Shown piece after piece: positions 27,021 through 35,364 of a DNA stretch of 64,000 nucleotides (position 1 is its first letter; each line of letters begins with the position of its first letter). The translations under genes and the position numbers were made by a program. The DNA comes from Flavobacterium sp. GTDB taxonomy: Bacteria > Bacteroidota > Bacteroidia > Flavobacteriales > Flavobacteriaceae. The notes below the pieces were generated by a model. The model saw only the letters and a program-made list of their open reading frames with translations, made no database searches and had not been told where the DNA came from. The stretch is from assembly GCA_016714905.1 (NCBI GenBank), contig JADKBW010000002.1:244032-308031 (forward strand), given 5' to 3'.

Positions 27021-27572
27021 TTTCTTAACGCGTTCCTCATTCTGCTTGACAAAAGCATCCCAACCAGTATAACTTTTTGCGCCAACGACTTTCCCCGAAT
27101 TGAAGAAATGACAAACAGCCGCAGCCAATCCATCGGTGCTATCGAGATTTTTCGGTAAGGTTTTTAAACCCAACAACTGCTGCAACATTTTCGCGACTTG
27201 TTCTTTGCTGGCATTTCCATTTCCGGTAATCGCCATTTTGATTTTCTTCGGCTCGTACTCGGTAATCGGAATTTGACGCGATAAACCCGCCGCCATGGCA
27301 ACACCTTGCGCTCTTCCGAGTTTCAACATCGATTGTACGTTTTTTCCAAAAAAGGGCGCTTCAATGGCAATTTCGTCGGGATGATGTGTTTCGATGAGTT
27401 CAATGGTGCGCTCGAAAATAACTTTGAGTTTGGTGTAATGGTCGTCGTATTTGCTTAGAATCAATTCGTTGAGTTGAAGAAATTCCATGTTTTTCCCAAC
27501 GACTTTAATGAGTCCAAAACCCATAATTGTGGTTCCTGGATCGATTCCTAAAATGATGCGTTCGTTTGCCAT
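27018..27572 (-). CDS. ruvC: Crossover junction endodeoxyribonuclease RuvC
   Basis: A 184-residue Holliday-junction resolvase with RNase H fold. Catalytic acids seen: GIDPGTT (Asp, residue ~10), AIEAPFFGKN (Glu, ~70), and DSTDGLAAAVCH (two Asp, ~145-148). The basic patch EPKKIKMAITGNGNASKEQ precedes the last motif. It cleaves four-way junctions in the RuvABC pathway. Its stop codon is the first base triplet of a repeat cluster that bounds the S23-like cassette. Confidence 0.95.
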   Translation of the reverse strand: MANERIILGIDPGTTIMGFGLIKVVGKNMEFLQLNELILSKYDDHYTKLKVIFERTIELIETHHPDEIAIEAPFFGKNVQSMLKLGRAQGVAMAAGLSRQIPITEYEPKKIKMAITGNGNASKEQVAKMLQQLLGLKTLPKNLDSTDGLAAAVCHFFNSGKVVGAKSYTGWDAFVKQNEERVKK

Positions 27573-27651
27573 GTTATTGCCACTAAGACGCGAAGGCGCA
27601 AAGTTTGTTGAAAGTTATTATAATCGACGAGAGTTTCCGTTCTTTGCAACG

Positions 27652-28589
27652 ATGATTGCAATTCCCCACAAAGCTAAACAATTCCTTGTTTTTACCATCA
27701 AAGTTTTGATTGTATCGGCAGCGTTTTATTTTGTCTACCGGCAACTGGCGCAAAATGACCAATTGGATTGGGGAAAATTCAGGGCTCTTTTTGAGCGAAA
27801 ATGGACCGTCGGCGGAATTCTATTCATTTTACTTTTTAGTATTTTGAATCGACTTTTGGAGATTCTGAAGTGGAAAAACCTAGTTTCTTCGTTGCAACCT
27901 ATTTCGTTATGGCAAGCCACCGCAGAAGTTTTAGGAGCCCTGACTGCTGGCATTTTTACCCCAAATGGTTTGGGTGAATATGCAGGAAAAGCATTCTTTT
28001 ATGAAAAGGCAAAAACCAAGAAAATTGTCTTTCTCAATTTGATTTGCAACGGTATTCAAATGATATTGACGGTGATTTTTGGGATATTTGGATTGCTGTA
28101 TTTTAATGCTGAATTCAACGTCATCACTCCAAAATCGATTACAATTATTTTCGGATTGTTAATAGTCTTTGTTCTTGGTTCTTTTTCTTAAAAACTTTTT
28201 CAATCAAAGGTTATTCGTTGGAAAAGCTCATACATAAAATCAACCAAATTCCTAAGCGCATTCATCGAAAAAACCTGCTTTTGGGCTTGGGTCGCTATTT
28301 GGTTTTTTCGCACCAATACTACTTTTTGTTTTGGGCATTTGATGTGCATCTTCCTTATCTGATTTTGTTGTCGGCCATTACCAGCATTTACTTTATAGCG
28401 TCGTCATTGCCTAGTTTTCAGTTTCTAGATTTTGCGGTAAAAGGCAGTGTTGCGGTTTATTTCTTTGGATTGTTGGGCATTAACGAATGGATTGTTATTT
28501 TTATCACGAGCTTGATGTGGTTTTTAAACGTCGTTATTCCCGTCCTGCTCGGCAGCTATTTTGTGATGAATTTTAAATTGAAATCATAG
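27652..28589 (+). pseudogene. YbhN/lysylphosphatidylglycerol synthase-type membrane protein, one frameshift at ~28185
   Basis: A ~312-residue polytopic protein of the UPF0104/LPG synthase transmembrane family. The first piece (from ATG 27652) has five or six helices and the family motif GALTAGIFTPNGLGEYAGKAFFY. The T run at 28182-28186 is one base short; with one T more the frame continues LKTFSIKGYSLEKL into the second piece, which ends FVMNFKLKS at 28589. Such proteins are inner-membrane flippase-like proteins or aminoacyl-lipid synthases; without the synthase domain, lipid flipping or an accessory role is likeliest. A glycosyltransferase gene starts 2 nt after the stop. Confidence 0.85.
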
Positions 28590-28590
28590 C

Positions 28591-29709
28591 ATGACTTTAG
28601 TTTTACTTTTAATCCTCCTGATTTATGTGATCACAATCGCGCAACTAATTGCCGGCTTTGATCGCGTAAAAAAATTCGAGGCTTCAGCTAAAACTCCATC
28701 TACTTTTTTCTCGATAGTAGTTCCTTTTCGAAACGAAAGCGCCAATCTTCCTTTGCTACTTGACAGTATTAGAAATTTGAATTATCCTATAGAACTATTT
28801 GAAATCATCTTGATCGATGACTTTTCCGAAGACGATTCGGTGCGACAAATCTACAATTGGCGGATGGAAAACGGTTCGTTTCAAACCACGCTTTTAGAAA
28901 ATATTCGGCTGTCTAATTCTCCGAAAAAAGACGCCATTTCACGTGCTGTCCCGATTGTGCAACAACAATGGTTGGTGACGACAGACGCCGATTGCCTTGT
29001 TCCGAAAGATTGGTTATTGACTTTAGATCAGTACATACAAGAACAGGAAGTCGCCATGATAGTTGGCGGTGTAGTTTACGATGGCAAGAAATCGTTTTTG
29101 CATCATTTTCAGCAATTAGATTTGATGAGTTTGCAAGGCGCTACCATAGGCAGTTTCGGTCTGGGCTTGGGATTTATGTGCAATGGTGCCAATTTGTGTT
29201 ATACGAAATCTTTGTTTCAAGAATTGCATGGCTTTGCCGGAAATAACAAAATCGCGAGCGGCGATGATGTGTTCTTACTTCAAAAAGCGATGCGGAAATG
29301 TCCTGAAAAAGTGCATTTTCTGAAATCGAAAGAAATTGTTGTGCACACGAAACCCGAATCGAATTGGGCAAAATTGATCGAACAACGGGTGCGTTGGGCT
29401 TCTAAGACAAGTTCCTATCACAGTGTTTTCGGAAAAGACTTGGCGGTGATTGTTTTTGCAGGCAACTTTGCGATTGTTCTTGCTTCTTGTCTCTTTTCTC
29501 TCAACCTCGTTTCCTGGATGACAATTGTTTTTCTGTTTGCGTTGAAGTTCATTACCGATTATATTCTTCTATACAAAACCAACCGATTTTTGAGAAGAAA
29601 ACGCATGCGCTTTTTGTTGTTGAGCAGCTTACTCTATCCGTTTTTCTGTGTGATTGTCGCTGTTCTTTCTTGGTTTGGAAAGTATGAGTGGAAAGGAAGA
29701 CATTTTTAG
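28591..29709 (+). CDS. Membrane-associated glycosyltransferase family 2 protein
   Basis: A 372-residue GT2 enzyme: an N-terminal membrane helix, GT-A domain with FSIVVPFRNES, LIDDFSEDDS, the metal-binding TDADC motif (DxD-like), FMCNGANLCY, GDDVFLLQKA (ED-like catalytic region) and QRVRWASK (the Q/RxxRW motif of processive or polytopic GT2 enzymes), then two or three C-terminal helices. It likely transfers sugars to a lipid or growing glycan on the cytoplasmic face. Coupled to the YbhN-like gene by 2-nt spacing, which suggests a joint role in an envelope glycolipid. Confidence 0.88.
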   Translation: MTLVLLLILLIYVITIAQLIAGFDRVKKFEASAKTPSTFFSIVVPFRNESANLPLLLDSIRNLNYPIELFEIILIDDFSEDDSVRQIYNWRMENGSFQTTLLENIRLSNSPKKDAISRAVPIVQQQWLVTTDADCLVPKDWLLTLDQYIQEQEVAMIVGGVVYDGKKSFLHHFQQLDLMSLQGATIGSFGLGLGFMCNGANLCYTKSLFQELHGFAGNNKIASGDDVFLLQKAMRKCPEKVHFLKSKEIVVHTKPESNWAKLIEQRVRWASKTSSYHSVFGKDLAVIVFAGNFAIVLASCLFSLNLVSWMTIVFLFALKFITDYILLYKTNRFLRRKRMRFLLLSSLLYPFFCVIVAVLSWFGKYEWKGRHF

Positions 29710-29760
29710 ATTTACGAATGTTGAACTTTGAATAACGAACAACGCATTTTGAACCGCGGA

Positions 29761-29842
29761 ACCCTAGCCCAGATGGCAACGGCATCCTTTTGAGCCGTTG
29801 TTCGGCGCAAAAGATAGAGTGAACAGCTGGAAATAGCTCCTA
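29761..29842 (+). repeat. Structured intergenic element ending AGCTCCT, copy 2
   Basis: Order of blocks: ACCCTAGCCCAGAT, GGCATCCTTTTGAGCCG, GGCGCAAAAGATAGAG, AAATAGCTCCT. CATCCTTTTG and CAAAAGAT can pair. Same layout as copies at 17206 and 53011. Confidence 0.65.
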
Positions 29843-29859
29843 AAAAAAATAAGACTAGC

Positions 29860-30345
29860 CTATTTTTTGGCTGTGATGTTGAGAATTACGGGGAGTACAA
29901 ACTGCGTTTTTACGGGAATGCCGCGCTTAATCGCAGGATGAACAGTTGGAAAATCGACTAATCGTGCTTTGAGAATACTGTCAATTTTTGTCGTATTGTA
30001 GGATAATGTATCGGTGATTTGCGGTTCAAAAACCATGGTAGCGTCGGGCGAAATCGTCACTTTTACATCGATGGTGTCGAGCTGAGGATATAAGACTGAA
30101 AGTGTGTCGACACTTAATTTTTGTTGGATGAGTTGCGTTAAGTAATCAAAAAAACATTGCTTTTTCTGGGTTTTATCGACGACCGAATCGCAGCTGGAGA
30201 ACGAAGGCAATTCATCTACTACATCCCAATTGATGGCATTCAACTCCTTTTTTAATAGTTCATCTTCGTTCGGCACTTGACTAAGATACTGACAAGAACC
30301 TAAGGTAAGCGCTAGTAAAAAAAGTATCGGAATTAATTTTTTCAT
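29860..30345 (-). CDS. Lipoprotein with TonB C-terminal-like domain
   Basis: A 161-residue predicted lipoprotein; ATG 30345 gives signal peptide MKKLIPILFLLALTLGSC with lipobox LGSC (Cys18). An earlier in-frame start at 30363 is less plausible. The C-terminal half (VDFPTVHPAIKRGIPVKTQFVLPVILN) resembles the conserved part of TonB C-terminal domains, where a strand after a proline/glycine turn interacts with outer-membrane receptors. There is no ExbB/ExbD nearby and no transmembrane helix. A role in the periplasm is all that can be inferred. Confidence 0.7.
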   Translation of the reverse strand: MKKLIPILFLLALTLGSCQYLSQVPNEDELLKKELNAINWDVVDELPSFSSCDSVVDKTQKKQCFFDYLTQLIQQKLSVDTLSVLYPQLDTIDVKVTISPDATMVFEPQITDTLSYNTTKIDSILKARLVDFPTVHPAIKRGIPVKTQFVLPVILNITAKK

Positions 30346-30458
30346 TTTTGAAGTCGAATCCAATGCGTATTAATGGGCTATAAAAGTACAGTTTTATTTT
30401 TCAAAAATACTAAAAAAATGCTATCGAGTGGCGCGTCATTTAACGATCACTTTTTATC

Positions 30459-30490
30459 AAAAAAAAACCAGCTTCAGAGGAAACTGGTTT
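30459..30490 (-). terminator. Rho-independent terminator of the large T9SS gene
   Basis: On the minus strand: AAACCAG-loop-CTGGTTT followed by a T run, 23 nt after the stop of the gene at 30513. Confidence 0.85.
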
Positions 30491-30512
30491 AGCTATCTTA
30501 GAAAATATCCGT

Positions 30513-33500
30513 TTATTCGACTATGATTTTCTTGATTACTTTCAATTGGTTGGTGGTCGTTACTTCGATGAAGTAGATTCCGTTTGTCAGTTGACTGAAA
30601 TCGACACTTTCGGTTTGCAATGGAGTTGTTGCTTTTTTACGCAACATTGTTTTGCCTAAAACGTCAAATACAATTATTTCATCAATCGTGTTTGTGTTAT
30701 TTTTTGACATCACATTGAGCATGTCTTTGACAGGATTAGGATAGAAAATGAAATCATTATTTTCAAATTCATTAACTGCCAAAAATTCTACAAATTCGGT
30801 CAAGAATGTGTTTGTGATAATCACTGGATTGAAATCGAAATAAATTCCAGCGGTATTTTGAATGATATCGCCTGTTGCATAACCCGCTTTAGGTTTTACT
30901 TTGAAAGTTATATAACCTTTTCCAATGCTCGTATTTTCTACTGACGGTGGCAACTGGACATTATTGAAACGCCATGTTAGGTTAGCATCGAGACGATCTA
31001 AGATATAGTCGTGACTTGCATCGACCATTTTGATTGAAGTTTCGTCGAGTTTTGAATCGAGTAGATCTTCAATTCTAACATTGATTGCGCTGGCTGTTCC
31101 TGTATTTTCGAAACGAATGGTATAATATAAATAGTCAGTAGTCGCGAAACTAGACGTTACGATTTTATCTCCATGCGATTCCATTTTATCATTCGGATCG
31201 TACGAACCAATTACGATTTCAGAAAGTGTGCTCGAATTATTTTCTGGAACGACGTCTCCAACCAGCGGGATAATCGTCGCGTTGTTGGTGAGCAATTGCC
31301 CGAGAGAAACAACCGGAATTGGAGGCACTTGCATAGAAACGGTCATCGTACGCACTTCAAATGGCAAAAGATCGGTGAAATTATAACTGAATCCGTTCGC
31401 CGATGGCGTGGTTCCCGATTGCGTATTTCCTGTAATCCTTAAGTTGTTATCTTTAGTAAACGTTACGGTTCCTGAAGCGACTGTTTGATTTCCAAAATTA
31501 CGGTAAACGACTTTGTTTTGGTAAAGAAATCCAGCTCGTGGTTGCCCTAAAGGAATGATGGTTACTGCTATATCATTGTATGATTGAACTATAGTGATAG
31601 GAAAATAATACACTTGAAGTCCACCTCCGATTACTGGGTTCACATTACTATACGAAGCAGTGGTAAGAGCATATGACGCGCTATACGCTGGATCAATGGT
31701 ATATCCTAAGTCGTATGAGTTCGTGGCGTTTTCGTCGTAGATGTTGTACACTCCAGAAGGCGAAGTGATGTTGTGCACATTTCCGTCATTATTTTTTTCA
31801 ATTTGGAATTGTCCGAGAGGGAAATCTTGTTCGCCACTATCTTTGATTCCGTTGGTATTGGAATCTAAGAAGGCATTCAAACGAATTCCGGAGCAATTGA
31901 TACCTCCTTGTGAAGTGGTAGTTTCTGAAATTCGAATATATCCAGTATCATTACTAAAATTGGTCGTCATGATTAAATAATATTGACCAGTCTGAGCATT
32001 GTTGATCGTTGGATACTCGATGGGATTTGCCGAATAGCTGCAACTAACGATGTTATTTGCGGTGAGTGAACCATTACAAGGTGCTACTGGCGAAGTAAAC
32101 GGACCGTACACAATATAATCCACATCTAAGAAATCACTGGTGAAATCAATATTACGATTCTGTTCCACTTTCAAAGCTATTGTACCCGGACTACTTACTG
32201 GCAAATAGAACCAAGTTGGATTTGGATGTGTATTCAAGCAACCGTATTCCGCTCCTGGCTCACTAAAGTTTAGGTTTTGTGTATTCACAAACGGTGCTCC
32301 AAGCGCATTGCAGAGCGAATTCGCATTGATGCATGTAAAGGATACATTGCAATTTGCGGTCGCCAATAACACCAAACTATATAGCGCGTCGCAACCTTCC
32401 AAGTCTACTCGAACAAAAATCGGCATTGGATTGCCTGCTACTGCTACTGTAATTGCTGTTGGATTTGTGATTGCGTTCGTTCCCATTAGTGCATCTTGAT
32501 TATTGCTGTAGAAAGTCAAACTTCCTAAGGTATTTATTTGCGACTGAACTGTCGATAAATCGAATGTCACCAATCCATCGTTATTATCATCACATTGCGC
32601 CATATTTGCGATAGCTGTGGTTTCTGGACTCACAGTTTGAACAATCAATTGAAAAACAAAAATTTGTACTTGGTTGGTTATCAAGTTTAATAAGCGAGCA
32701 AAAATAAGTTGTGTAGAGGAAGAGGTACAGAAGGGTTCTGTTGTATTAATTGGATTAGATCCGGAGCTTACATCAGATTGAGAAATATGATATGTAATGC
32801 TATATTCTGAAGGATTAAGCGTGCCTAATATTGGATTGTTGTTTTCGTTCAAATTGAAACAAGCGGAACCGGTGTCGCTACATTGTGTCAAATTTGTAGG
32901 TTGGCCGGGAGAATCACATTGGTATGTTGTAATGGTAAAAGGACCCGACCACTCGCTCACTTCATTGCCGTTACAGACACTTCTTACATAAAATTGATAC
33001 GCTGTACCACAAGTCAATCCAATAAAATCATACATAAAACCACTTATCGTTCCCGTCGGCACTGTAATTTGAGTTGGAGCAGGTGCGCCAGCCACGCCCA
33101 AATATACATCATGAACTAAACTAGTGCCCGTCGAAGTCCATGCAAAAACCGCAGAAGTTCCTGACATAACGCTACCAGTAATATTAGTGGGTGCCAAACA
33201 AATTGGACCACATTGAACAACAAAAACATTTACAATTCCTACAGCACTACAACCGGCAGCAGCGTTTTCTATTCTATAATAAACAGGAAGTGGCACGGGC
33301 AACATTGTTAAAACAGGATAACAATTGGGGTTTTGAATTGCATTGGTGCCCGCGTCAGCATCGGCTTGCGTTTCATAAAAAGTAACGTTAAAAGCGCCTC
33401 CACTAGATAAATTAGGAATGAGTGATGCTAAAACGACACAAATTGGCCCTGTAGTTTCGTTGCCACAAACCGTCAAATTTTGCATCGGTGCTGGAGGTGT

Positions 33501-33839
33501 ATCTACCAAATAAATTCCAAAAGAATCAATCACAACAGTATTGTCTTGGAGATTTAATACTCTTGTGAAGATTTGTTCTGCAAAAGTGGTGCAATATTGT
33601 GTAGCTGTCAAAATTGGGTTGTTACCAGATTGCGCATCTGCAAAAAGATTGTGATAGGTAATTTGGTATTGAGATGGATTCAAGCCTTCTAATAAAAGGA
33701 CATCATTTTGAGTCAGATCGAAACAAACGGTTGTTTGTCCACCACCACAACGGTATAAATCTGCTGGTTGATTAACTATTTGTCCAAAAATAACGCTGTT
33801 TATCAGCAAGAAACAGAATAAAAGTAATTGTTTTTTCAT
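30513..33839 (-). CDS. Large T9SS type A sorting domain protein (1108 aa) with Fn3 domain
   Basis: Signal peptide 1-19 (ends IFGQ). Residues ~20-210 hold Ig-like repeats of the type 'CFDLTQNDVLLLEGLNPSQYQIT' (shown in part), a fibronectin III domain lies at ~215-310 (SAVFAWTSTG...YQFYVRSVCNG), further such repeats to ~500, then a segment with domain features of pre-peptidase C/CUB-like folds (ALKVEQNRNIDF), LNAFLDSNTNGIKDSGEQ, a conserved block with GSYDPNDKMESHG, and the T9SS type A C-terminal domain (FIFYPNPVKDMLNV ... GIYFIEVTTTNQLKVIKKIIVE). It is the intact paralogue of the broken gene at 9410. Exported and surface-bound or released by T9SS; role unknown. Confidence 0.9.
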   Translation of the reverse strand: MKKQLLLFCFLLINSVIFGQIVNQPADLYRCGGGQTTVCFDLTQNDVLLLEGLNPSQYQITYHNLFADAQSGNNPILTATQYCTTFAEQIFTRVLNLQDNTVVIDSFGIYLVDTPPAPMQNLTVCGNETTGPICVVLASLIPNLSSGGAFNVTFYETQADADAGTNAIQNPNCYPVLTMLPVPLPVYYRIENAAAGCSAVGIVNVFVVQCGPICLAPTNITGSVMSGTSAVFAWTSTGTSLVHDVYLGVAGAPAPTQITVPTGTISGFMYDFIGLTCGTAYQFYVRSVCNGNEVSEWSGPFTITTYQCDSPGQPTNLTQCSDTGSACFNLNENNNPILGTLNPSEYSITYHISQSDVSSGSNPINTTEPFCTSSSTQLIFARLLNLITNQVQIFVFQLIVQTVSPETTAIANMAQCDDNNDGLVTFDLSTVQSQINTLGSLTFYSNNQDALMGTNAITNPTAITVAVAGNPMPIFVRVDLEGCDALYSLVLLATANCNVSFTCINANSLCNALGAPFVNTQNLNFSEPGAEYGCLNTHPNPTWFYLPVSSPGTIALKVEQNRNIDFTSDFLDVDYIVYGPFTSPVAPCNGSLTANNIVSCSYSANPIEYPTINNAQTGQYYLIMTTNFSNDTGYIRISETTTSQGGINCSGIRLNAFLDSNTNGIKDSGEQDFPLGQFQIEKNNDGNVHNITSPSGVYNIYDENATNSYDLGYTIDPAYSASYALTTASYSNVNPVIGGGLQVYYFPITIVQSYNDIAVTIIPLGQPRAGFLYQNKVVYRNFGNQTVASGTVTFTKDNNLRITGNTQSGTTPSANGFSYNFTDLLPFEVRTMTVSMQVPPIPVVSLGQLLTNNATIIPLVGDVVPENNSSTLSEIVIGSYDPNDKMESHGDKIVTSSFATTDYLYYTIRFENTGTASAINVRIEDLLDSKLDETSIKMVDASHDYILDRLDANLTWRFNNVQLPPSVENTSIGKGYITFKVKPKAGYATGDIIQNTAGIYFDFNPVIITNTFLTEFVEFLAVNEFENNDFIFYPNPVKDMLNVMSKNNTNTIDEIIVFDVLGKTMLRKKATTPLQTESVDFSQLTNGIYFIEVTTTNQLKVIKKIIVE

Positions 33840-34091
33840 GATTGAGAATTGCTTTTAGTTAAAAAAACTAGGGTCGGTTTTTAAAAAACCAGAGCAATAT
33901 ACAACTTTTTAATTGATTGTAAATCAAAAACATGAAGTGAATTAAAAAACAAAAAAGCCATTCGCCGAGGCGAAAAGCTTTTCATTGGTCTAACTACTAA
34001 ACCATGCTACGAGTTACAAAGTCGTAGCGAAAACAACACAACTATTTTGAATGCTTTTCTTTCAAGAAGAACTGCATCAGAGGAAACTTTT
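33840..34091. other. Intergenic stretch with small palindromes, no gene seen
   Basis: Between the large T9SS gene and tRNA-Asp I see only short palindromes: GGTTTTTAAAAAACC near 33874, TTCGCCGAGGCGAA near 33961, and CTACGA...TCGTAG near 34011-34031. No reading frame of useful length and no clear promoter box. Confidence 0.5.
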
Positions 34092-34135
34092 ATTGGGCAA
34101 AAAAGGTTTTCATTTCTGAAAACCTTTTCCCAATT
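34092..34135 (-). terminator. Rho-independent terminator of tRNA-Asp
   Basis: Minus-strand stem AAAAGGTTTTCA/TGAAAACCTTTT with loop GAAA and flanking TTGGG/CCCAA pairing, 3 nt after the tRNA. Confidence 0.85.
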
Positions 34136-34138
34136 TAG

Positions 34139-34212
34139 CGGTCTGGACGGGACTCGAACCCGCGACCCCATGCGTGACAGGCATGTATTCTAACCAACTG
34201 AACTACCAAACC
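34139..34212 (-). tRNA. tRNA-Asp (anticodon GTC)
   Basis: On the minus strand a 74-nt tRNA: acceptor stem GGTTTGG/CCAGACC with discriminator G, anticodon stem CATGC/GCATG around CTGTCAC (anticodon GTC), and T loop TTCGAGT in GCGGG-TTCGAGT-CCCGT. CCA is not encoded. Confidence 0.96.
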
Positions 34213-34297
34213 TCTGCTTTATTGCGGTTGCAAATATAGTATAGATTTTTGTATCTGCAAACGATTGTACTAAAATATTTTTTAATTTTAGAGTTGA

Positions 34298-35224
34298 CTA
34301 ACCAAACGATTGTTTCTCAACCAAATAAGTAGTTAAGATCTTTTCGAAATTGGCGCCTACATTGACAGGGACATATCTAATTTTGTTCTGCGCACATTGC
34401 TGTGCTAGCTTCTTGAAGTAACTTTGCGCTTGCTTTTCGTAAGCTTCTTTTACATTATCTGCGAAAATGGTGATTTCTTCGCCGCTTTCAATATCAATGA
34501 ATTTTCTCGGCGCATTGTCATAATCAAAATGGGTTTCTGTTTTTTCGTCGATGACGTGGAATAAAACTACCTTATGTTTGTTATGCTTGAGATGTTGTAG
34601 TGCGTTCAAAAGCGCCTCGTCGCTGCTCGATTGAAACATATCGGTAAAAAGAATAATTAAGGAACGACGGTGCATTTTTTCTGCAATTTGATGCAAGAAT
34701 GTAATGGTATCGGTTTGTTTTGTCTCTTTGGGGTTTTCGAGCAGTTGCTCCAACTGATTCAACACCATGCGATGATGACGGTCGCTTCCTTTTTCTGGGG
34801 CGTAATACTCATAGGTGTCGGAATAAATACTGAGTCCAACTGCATCACGCTGTTTCTTCAACAAATTCATCAAAACGGCAGACGCTAAAACGGAAAAACC
34901 AATTTTGCTTTCGTAAAATGGTTGTTGGTCTTTTAGCTTTGGATAATGCATCGACGAGGAATTATCGATAATCAAATGACATCTTAAATTCGTTTCTTCC
35001 TCGTATCTCTTGGTGTACAACCGATCGGTTTTGGCAAACAACTTCCAGTCCATGTGTTTGGTGCTTTCACCTGTATTGTACACTTTGTGTTCAGCAAACT
35101 CGGCTGAAAATCCATGAAAAGGAGATTTGTGCATGCCCGAAATAAAACCTTCCACGACTTGATTAGCAAGTAATTCAAGATGTTGGAAGCTGGAAATTTT
35201 TTCTTGTTGCGATTCGATGTTCAT
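34298..35224 (-). CDS. DUF58 domain-containing protein
   Basis: A 308-residue cytoplasmic protein of the DUF58 family. Motifs: the opening FQHLELLANQVVEGFISGMH, FHGFSAEFAEHKVYNTGES, KHMDWKLFAKTDRLYTKRYEEE (the family signature), then a von Willebrand A-like fold with LIIDNSSSMHYP, where DNSSS is the DxSxS metal site (MIDAS). DUF58 proteins usually act with a MoxR AAA+ ATPase and vWA membrane proteins (BatA/BatB); those partners are not adjacent here. Role: chaperone-like or envelope-stress function, by family association only. Confidence 0.9.
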   Translation of the reverse strand: MNIESQQEKISSFQHLELLANQVVEGFISGMHKSPFHGFSAEFAEHKVYNTGESTKHMDWKLFAKTDRLYTKRYEEETNLRCHLIIDNSSSMHYPKLKDQQPFYESKIGFSVLASAVLMNLLKKQRDAVGLSIYSDTYEYYAPEKGSDRHHRMVLNQLEQLLENPKETKQTDTITFLHQIAEKMHRRSLIILFTDMFQSSSDEALLNALQHLKHNKHKVVLFHVIDEKTETHFDYDNAPRKFIDIESGEEITIFADNVKEAYEKQAQSYFKKLAQQCAQNKIRYVPVNVGANFEKILTTYLVEKQSFG

Positions 35225-35364
35225 GCTTCAAAGATAAATTTATTTCATACAATTCGGCTACGCCTTAGGTGAAAATTTGGAAATTTGAAGATTTGAAAAT
35301 GAAAATGCATCACACAAAAATGACGCTCAATTTCCAATACTTTGATACAACGTTAAGTAGAATA

